From Chelydra serpentina (Eukaryota; Chordata; Testudines; Chelydridae), in the NCBI GenBank assembly GCA_037349315.1, contig JBAIAC010000068.1:20675001-20739000 (forward strand): DNA of 64,000 nucleotides, given 5' to 3'. This document shows, in pieces, positions 57,131 through 64,000 of this stretch. The notes under the pieces are model-generated. The model was not told where the DNA came from. It did not search any database and saw only the letters and a list, made by a program, of their open reading frames with translations. The position numbers and the translations under genes are program-made. The stretch's first letter is position 1, and every line of letters starts with the position of its first letter.

Positions 57131-59275
57131 AATTATATATAGGTATGATGCAATGCCAATCAAGGGCCTAATCTGGCAACAAAGTCAGTGGGGCTACTAG
57201 CATGAGCAAGGACTTTAGAATCAACTCCCAAGAAATGATCAAACAATAGTGAACCAGTGGAATAGTTGAAAATAGAAACCCAGCATCAGGGTTCTCAGTC
57301 CCCACACTTTATGTACTAGCAAAGAACCTTTTTATCACAGTTCATCTACTGGATGTGCAGTGGCAATATATAAAAGGGTCCAAAGCTCAGTAGTTTTATG
57401 AAATGTTGAAAAATGAATGTTTTGTGTATACTAGTTAAATCTCATTGTAGAAAGTAAAAAGAGTATCATATATATGTATCATTTTAAAATAAAGCAAAAC
57501 AGTAAGACTGACTTTCAAAATATCACATCTGTACTCTAACACACGGTCTGCTTGTGCTCCCATTGAAGTCAATGGCAAAACTCCAATTTATTTAAATGGA
57601 AACAAGACTGGGCTATAACACCTTTGTAGCTAGGTCTAGGCAGAGTAGTGGGAGCTACAAATGCTACATGCCACAGAAACATCTTCTGCCAGCACCCCCT
57701 CAAGGAGTTGTTTCTGCAAGTAACAGCCTGGGCTCTGTTGAGTAAAGATTGCCAATAAATACCACATTTGTGGGTATTAAATGTATGATGTCCACAAGTC
57801 CACAACAGAGTAGGTTTAAATTGTTACAGGCTTGAGCTACTTTGAAGAAAAGTCAATTTCTCTGGTTTGCTGTGAGACATACTGTTAGCTAATTCAAAGA
57901 GGAGTCCTGATTTTAACGTATCTGTTCTGCGTCCTGCACTAGCCAGAACTATGAAATACTAACATAATGATAAAGTGTCCTCATGGTGCGTAGTTGTCTG
58001 AACAGCAGAACAAGAGCCAGGAACTCCTGAGTTCTAAACTGAGCTTTAAAACTGACTCTCTTAAATTCTCTGCATCAGTTTTCAGATTCTCTGCATCAGT
58101 AAAATAAGGCTAATAAGCCTGAAACAAAACCCCAGCTCAGAAACACCCAAATTTTGGGAAAATTCCAGTCTGGGTCAGGATCTGGACTTTGTGGCTCAGC
58201 CCATCTTCATGTAGAGCTTAAGAGTTCTTCAGTGTGCTGTGTTTGGGTGCTTCCTGGGGAAGTGTCCTGCAGATTGAAGAGATTCGGTGGAACAAACTGG
58301 AGGTCAGATTAGAGCTGGGCAAAGCTTTGGCAACATTTGCAATGTCAGGTTTTATTACGAACCAGGGTCATTGAAAGTTTTGCTGAGTTTGGGATGAAAA
58401 CATGGCAAAACCTGGTCATTTCATTTGAGTTTCACTTTGAGCTTTGCGGTTTATTTGAAATGTAGGTTACACATGGTGATAGGCACTTTAGAAGTATCTG
58501 AGACAGATAGAAAATAGATGGAGAGATGCATCCACAATGTAAGGGGTGCAAACCCAGGTGAACTGAAACCCCGAGAATCAAAACCCACAAAAGGCCAACA
58601 TTACAAGGTATATTGTCCATTGTAAGGATGGGATTTATTCCTCATAGTAAGGCTGAGAACATCATAATGGTTTATGATGCCTTTCTGGGCAGGAGGATGG
58701 ATTGCAAGAGAAAACAGTAATTCCAGACGTCCAAATTAGGAAGTATTTACTATGTGAAGATGCAATATCTAAACTATGCAAAAGGCCAAATCCTGCCCTA
58801 TGCCACAGAGAAGGACTGATAAGGCTTTGAGGAATCTCTTTCTGCCTCTGCCCCAGTTCACAGCAAGAGGCCTACCTAGGGCTCAGAAGAGTGCTAGAGA
58901 ATTACGCAAGTTGCCATACAAACTAGTGTACCACAATCCCTAAGGAGCTAATTAGTGTTTATACTGCAGTGTGCTACACGTCCTAGCCAGGGGCACTCTC
59001 AATGGCTGCACAGCAAGATCCATCCAGCCCCCACCATCAGTCTGTCTCCTATAACTAATGTGCACCCAGTACCATCCTGCCCCCCACTTTTATGTGTGGC
59101 TCTTACTTGCAATGGCAGTATTTATCACAAAGACTTTTAACCTGGAATATAACAACTGTTGTCAGTTTCATTGCCCAAGTAGCTGGAGGCCTAACAGGCA
59201 ATCCTATCATTAGTGTTTTAAAGTAAGTTAGAGGTGTTATAAACTTTGTTCTGTTAAGATGAGTTGGTAACAGTT

Positions 59276-59416
59276 ATGGAGATTTTTAAAAACAGGTTAG
59301 ACAAACATTTATCAGGAATGGTCTAGTTATTACATAGTCCTGCCTTGAGTGGAGGGAACTGGACTTGATGTCCCATTGAGATCCCTTGCAGAGCTACACT
59401 TCTCTGATTCTATGTA
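59276..59416 (+). mobile_element. CR1 LINE 3' end
   Basis: AACAGGTTAGACAAACATTT, GGAACTGGACTTGATGTCCC and the terminus CTTCTCTGATTCTATG match the CR1 3' end in plus orientation. Confidence 0.75.
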
Positions 59417-59549
59417 GCTATATCTATATAGCTATACAGAGTTTAAATCCGAAGAGAAATTGTACACAAATCCTTGCTGAGAAAAGGACTAACCAGGTTC
59501 TCTCGCCTGCCTATTGTGTTCTGATAGTGAGAAGTCATAACACTTAGAG

Positions 59550-59825
59550 CAGTGGTCCCCAACCTTTCTGTGGCCAAGAGCACATTCATCCCTTCATCAG
59601 AGTGTGGCGGGCAGCAACACTTCTCGGCGGCATTTCGGCAAAAGCTTCTCCGCCAGAAGCGCTGCGCGGCGGCATTTCGGCAAAAGCTTCTCCGCTGGAA
59701 GCGCTGCGCGGCGGCATTTCAGTTGTAATGCTTCTCCAGCGGATGCTCCTCTCCTCTTCCTTCCTTGGCGCTGGCCCTGACGGCGGGCACCATGGCGCCC
59801 GCGGGCACCACGTTGGGGACCACTG
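59550..59825 (+). mobile_element. hAT non-autonomous element with exact 8-bp TSD and 42-bp tandem repeats
   Basis: It begins CAGTGGTCCCCAACCTTTCT and ends CGTTGGGGACCACTG. The TSD ACTTAGAG is exact at 59542-59549 and 59826-59833. Inside, a 42-bp unit (GGCGGCATTTCGGCAAAAGC...) starts at 59626, 59668 and 59710, the third partial. The interior is unusually CpG-rich. Confidence 0.88.
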
Positions 59826-59827
59826 AC

Positions 59828-60083
59828 TTAGAGCTTACCTTATCTACACTTGAAACACAACAGCAGCACACCAGCAACACTGCAGCTGAAGATTCGTCCA
59901 TGGCATAGTTATTCTATCTCCCTGAGAGGTGGTTGCTAGACTGTCGAAGAATTCGTCGTCAATCTACTGCTGTCTACGTTGGGGGGAAGGTCGGCTTAGG
60001 TACCTCGTTCAGGGGGGTGAATTTTTCTCACCCCTTAGTGACATAACTGGGTTGACTTAATTTTTGAGTGTAGACCTGGAGCA
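59828..60083. mobile_element. MITE of the TTAGGGCTTGTCTACACTT family, abutting the hAT element
   Basis: The left end TTAGAGCTTACCTTATCTAC and the right part AATTTTTGAGTGTAGACC are degenerate TIRs. The neighbouring hAT inserted at its left tip, since the hAT TSD overlaps this TIR. Confidence 0.5.
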
Positions 60084-60544
60084 GGTATTTAGATTGCCCT
60101 TTACAAACATTAACTAATGAATCCTTCAAATGCCTCAGGGAATGGAGGAGGGGGAAATGGAGCACTAATAGGTTAAGGGCCTGATCTAAAATTCACTGAA
60201 GTCAATGGTAAGACTCCCATTGACTTCAATGGGCTTGGACTTGTATCAGGCTCCAAATCAGTGTCAGCGCTACGATTAGAACACAGATGTTCCTGCTGTC
60301 CACATTTTTATTTAATCCACGCACCCACTCTGTCTCTTGGGTCAGTAGTGCCTTGTGGACTTGAAATATGTCTACATATCACCTAACAAACTGCAATAAG
60401 TGCCTTCCATAGAATGCTGCTGTTTGAAGCAAGGAACATAATGTTAAATATAGGCAGGTTAACAATAATGCTTAGTGCTAAAGGTGGACTCAGGAATTCC
60501 AGAAATGTAGGACGTTATTATTACTTGTATTAAGTATTGCCTAG

Positions 60545-60780
60545 AGGCCCCAACCTGGACTGGGGCTTCATTGCTGTAAGCACTGAACAAACACATTAAA
60601 CGAGACGGTCCTTGCCCCAGAGAACTTCCAATCTAAATACAGACAGACCAGCAAAAGGTAGACTTATTATCTCTGTGTTACAGATGGGGACTGAAGCACA
60701 AGCTCACCCAGGAAATCTGTGGCAAAGCCCAAAATTGATCCCAGGTCTCCTGGACTTTAACCACAAGACCATCCTTCCTT
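60545..60780 (+). repeat. SINE-like body repeat joined to a MIR-like tail
   Basis: CCCCAACCTGGACTGGGGCT, TGCCCCAGAGAACTTCCAAT and TCTGTGTTACAGATGGGGAC, ending CCAGGTCTCCTGGACTTTAA. Related pieces lie at 32961, 37830 and 63910. Confidence 0.5.
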
Positions 60781-60789
60781 TTTTTTAAA

Positions 60790-63700
60790 ATATATAAATC
60801 AGTGCAATTCTAGTGTTAAAAGTGGGACTGGAAGTGTTACTGCTGCCAGCTGTAAACAAGGAAGAAAAGTTGAGTAAAAGTTAACGTTTAATATCATTTT
60901 TTCCAGTTAGACCATTGTGCATTTAATTAAAAACAAACCAGCCCTACGCACTCTTTACATTCAAGCAGCAGTAATATGATTAGTCACTGCATGAGTAACT
61001 CTGGGTGTTTCCATGTGCTTATTAATAGTGCTGAAGTTGTAATTTTGAACAGCTAACCTATACATTATGTACAGTATATTAGAGCTTTGCTGGTCTATGT
61101 TGAAGTGAAATTCCACTCTCAAGAGACACACCCCATCAACTGGGAATTACGGTGTAATAGAACCTTCCCTTGCTGTCTATGGACCCCTCAGTGATGTTGA
61201 CATGCACCCACACAGATCAATTGTCCTTCTAGAAATCATCCATTGCAGCTTTGGATCGAGGACGCTGACCTCAATTTAAAAATATAAATAAATAACACTA
61301 CAGATTGCCTCCTGCTGCATCAGCTCCGCCCTCCTCTTCCCCTGCTGCTTTGCTGCTGTCACAGATTTGCCCGATGCTTGCCTGAAATGAATTCATTACT
61401 CATATCCGGACATAAGTACTCATTTCCAGTTTGTAAACTGCTTTTGGCCAGTTTATCTGACTAATTCAGCAGAACGTATACGTGGGATGAGGTCATTTTC
61501 TGTCTGGGAGCATGAGTCTTACGGTCAAATCTGAAACATTTGTAGAGGAAGAGATCCTGTGCTGATGATTTTTATATATTTATCTTTAAGGTCATTCTCC
61601 TTCAATATGCTCTTTTACTGAAGTGGCAGATGCAGTTTAATAAGGAAGTCTTTGAGCATTTTACCAAGGGAACTGTTTGCTAAGAAGGGAATGGAATCTA
61701 TGTGATTTAAACTTCTAAGATTGAGCCTGAAACAAATTCTTCATGTCCTGAGCACACTTTGAGAAACTTTGGATCCAGAGCTGAACATCATCTTGGTATC
61801 TGTGAAGTGATAATGCTCAAGAATAACAGAAAGTTACTTTTCATCTAACACTGAACTTTATTAGAAAGAGGAAAGGGGTATTATTCCCAAAGCTACCCCA
61901 TTTCTCTTTCCACTTAATTGTAGAACCTTCCCCAGCCTGTTCTGCTCTAGGCTGCTTGGTAAACTTTTAAAGAAACAGTATGTGTATCCTTACAGTCTCT
62001 AGTGGTGTAATGGGCAGAAATCCTGGATCTAAAGTCTCCCAAATGTTGGATATGCTTGAATATGATCCAGACTTTGCAACTTGAGCTCATGTTTACTTCC
62101 CCCACCTAACCTATCCTGCGTTAGTGTGCCCTCCATCACAGAGCTTAAAGTCCCTCAAAGCTGGTTCTATAAAAGATTCAAAACCCTATTATTTTACTAC
62201 TCCTTAAATATATTAAAAGTTGTTTAAATTCACCCTCTCATCTAAATTCAAACCTAGAGAACCAGATGCAGTATTGTCAACGGCAAATGTTCAAAATTCA
62301 TGAGGCAAGCCCCCAAAAGTCATTACATTGGCTTAAAAATCATGAGATTTTAAAACAATAATAAATGTTGAGGCCTTCATTTGGCTTCTGAGCAATAGGG
62401 CTTTACAGTTCCAAGCTTTACTCTGCAACCATCAGGGCTATACATTTGTTTTATTTAAAAATGAAAGCTGAGATTCTCATTAATCATTGGTGATGAGATG
62501 AATTTCCTGACCAGCATTTGCCACAGCCGACACTGTCCGAGGGGCATTCATGCTTTACTCAGCTGAGGGCTGTACAGACAACTTGCCACACGCCCAAGGG
62601 CTTTTCTTGATTTGTGTAAAATGTAGCAGTTTGCAACCACCTTGTTCAACACATTTGGATGACCCATGGAAACTACATGGCCCAGCATGCAATGCTCCCT
62701 CTTGATCTGATACATTAGGCCACTCTGAGCAATCCATATTGGGAGCTGTGGCTGCCAAAGGCTAAATAGTTGGTTGCAGTGTTGGTTTCTAGCTAACATT
62801 TTGCCACCCCTGAATCATACCAGGAATAAGGGATGCACAGACTGAGTGGAGTTTGACATTTTGTGACTAACTTAGTCTGTTATTTGACTTTGCAAAACCA
62901 TTCACTCTTCTGCTCCAATTCTTTTTTTAAATATGTTTCTCTAGCTAGATGGAATCCAGTGCTATAAATTAGGAATTGAAGAACCCTCCTCAAAAACTGG
63001 GCTGGCGCATGTATGTCCCATATCAGACTGTCTCCCTTTTCCTCCTCCTCCTCCCACTGCATTGTCTCTCTTAAGCAGAATCCTAGTAGCCTTTAAATTG
63101 AACGTTTGAATCCACAAAGTTTGAGTGGGTTTGAAATCAGGCGAAACAAGCTTGCAGGTGAGGTGCCTATATATATATACTATAGAGAACATCCAACTGA
63201 ATACAATTCAGAAACAAGTCGAATTCAGTCTTTACTCAGATCTGATAAGGAAGGCTAACAATTGTTGTCTAATGTCAGTAAGAAGGCAGTAATAATGTAT
63301 AGCCCCTGATTGCATTTGAAGGTATATACCCTTCTGGGCTCTAAGGCTGAGTGTACATTTACATAGCAATAGCAAGTGGAATGAATATCAAAAGGAAAGA
63401 AAAAGTCTGGATCAGGCAGTTCTGTCCTAAATCACGTGTAACACTTTCAAACTTGGATGACCCTGGAATGTTTTTTAAAGTCATATGTTGTGAATGCTGA
63501 GCTCATCGCTCTGTACCCACTTTCATGCAAGCTCAAAGCAATTAAATTTGTTCCCGCAGTGTACTAGAACTGACCGTATGACCAAGAGCTGCAACCATGT
63601 GCCCTTAATTAACCACATGGCCTTGTGATTCTGGATTCAAAATATAAACATCCAGTAAACAAATACCTTCTTTTGGTTTATTCCTTGTTCTGTATTCAGA

Positions 63701-63900
63701 AAGTTCTGTATTCAGAAATAGGATTTGGGGGGTTGTTTGTGTTTGCTTGGCCTACCCTGTTGAGTGGCTGTGCTGTGTGTTATTAAACACCTGTGGCATT
63801 TCATTCCCTGGTGGCTACACTTCCCTGGTAGGTTGATTTAGGGATGGAATGTGGAACCCTTATGCAAGCTGGGTAGGCCAGGAGGTGGAGAAGAATTCTA
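60790..63900. other. Upstream flank, no gene or repeat recognised
   Basis: This is the longest stretch on the right side without an identifiable repeat. Open frames are all under 85 codons with no family features. It could hold regulatory sequence, but I see no direct evidence. Confidence 0.4.
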
Positions 63901-63911
63901 TGCCCAATTAT

Positions 63912-64000
63912 TACTAATAATTATTATTGATATTACAGTCGCTATGGCGGTTGGGACCCCATTGTGCTAACGCATTGTACAAACATATAATAAGAAACAG
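63912..64000 (+). repeat. SINE-like body repeat, cut by the window end
   Basis: GGGACCCCATTGTGCTAACG then CATTGTACAAACATATAATA matches the GCTAGGCGCTGTACAAACA-type body of the family at 60545. Confidence 0.5.

Noticed and set aside
61480..61484. ACGTG core 7 kb upstream as a hypoxia-response element for NDRG1
   Set aside because: A single 5-mer is expected by chance many times in 64 kb. No paired site or conservation evidence is visible.
55700..64000. Neighbouring gene (ST3GAL1 is the upstream neighbour of NDRG1 in mammals, as I recall)
   Set aside because: No exon with splice sites and sialyltransferase motifs was found in this part of the window.

Overview
This is vertebrate nuclear DNA, almost certainly from a turtle. 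I infer this from the repeats: CR1 LINE 3' ends, a tRNA-derived SINE typical of cryptodiran turtles (about 48.97-49.35 kb and 55.24-55.42 kb), many hAT-like TIR elements, long LTRs with TGTGAC termini, Tx1-like LINE fragments and Penelope-like insertions. There is no bacterial gene organisation. Almost every long open frame is a chance frame in GC-rich or repeat DNA.

One protein-coding gene is present, on the minus strand: NDRG1 (N-myc downstream-regulated gene 1). Nine coding exons were found by splice sites, phase and similarity to the family: 31743-31821 (start codon), 28285-28320, 14016-14121, 9988-10108, 4385-4447, 2925-2985, 2388-2474, 1489-1545 and 79-182. Joined, they read without a break for about 232 codons, roughly the first 60% of a protein that is about 390 residues in other vertebrates. 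The remaining 3' exons lie left of base 1. A CpG island at about 53.9-55.1 kb holds a TATA box, GC boxes and a good splice donor on the minus strand. I read this as the promoter and non-coding exon 1 (about 54448-54515), which gives a 22.6 kb first intron.

The introns are a dense archive of mobile elements. Intron 9 carries a 7SL RNA-derived retrocopy with a target-site duplication (TSD). In intron 4 a Tx1-like LINE sits inside an LTR. Intron 3 holds two LTRs, a hAT-like element with another nested in it, and a CR1 LINE broken by a mariner-like MITE and a hAT element. Introns 1 and 2 each contain a Penelope-like insertion built as an inverted repeat. The one in intron 1 is a perfect 112-bp palindrome whose arms contain a hammerhead-ribozyme-like core. 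Intron 1 also has two 0.7-0.8 kb MITEs in inverted orientation and a GC-rich tandem array just downstream of exon 1.

Right of the CpG island (55-64 kb) I see no gene. This is the upstream flank of NDRG1, with MITEs, SINEs, a MIR-like fragment, a CR1 end and a hAT element with exact 8-bp TSDs. The stretches 5.1-6.8, 7.2-8.6, 12.4-14.0, 20.9-23.3, 27.0-28.3, 51.1-53.9 and 60.8-63.9 kb hold nothing I can identify beyond simple repeats.
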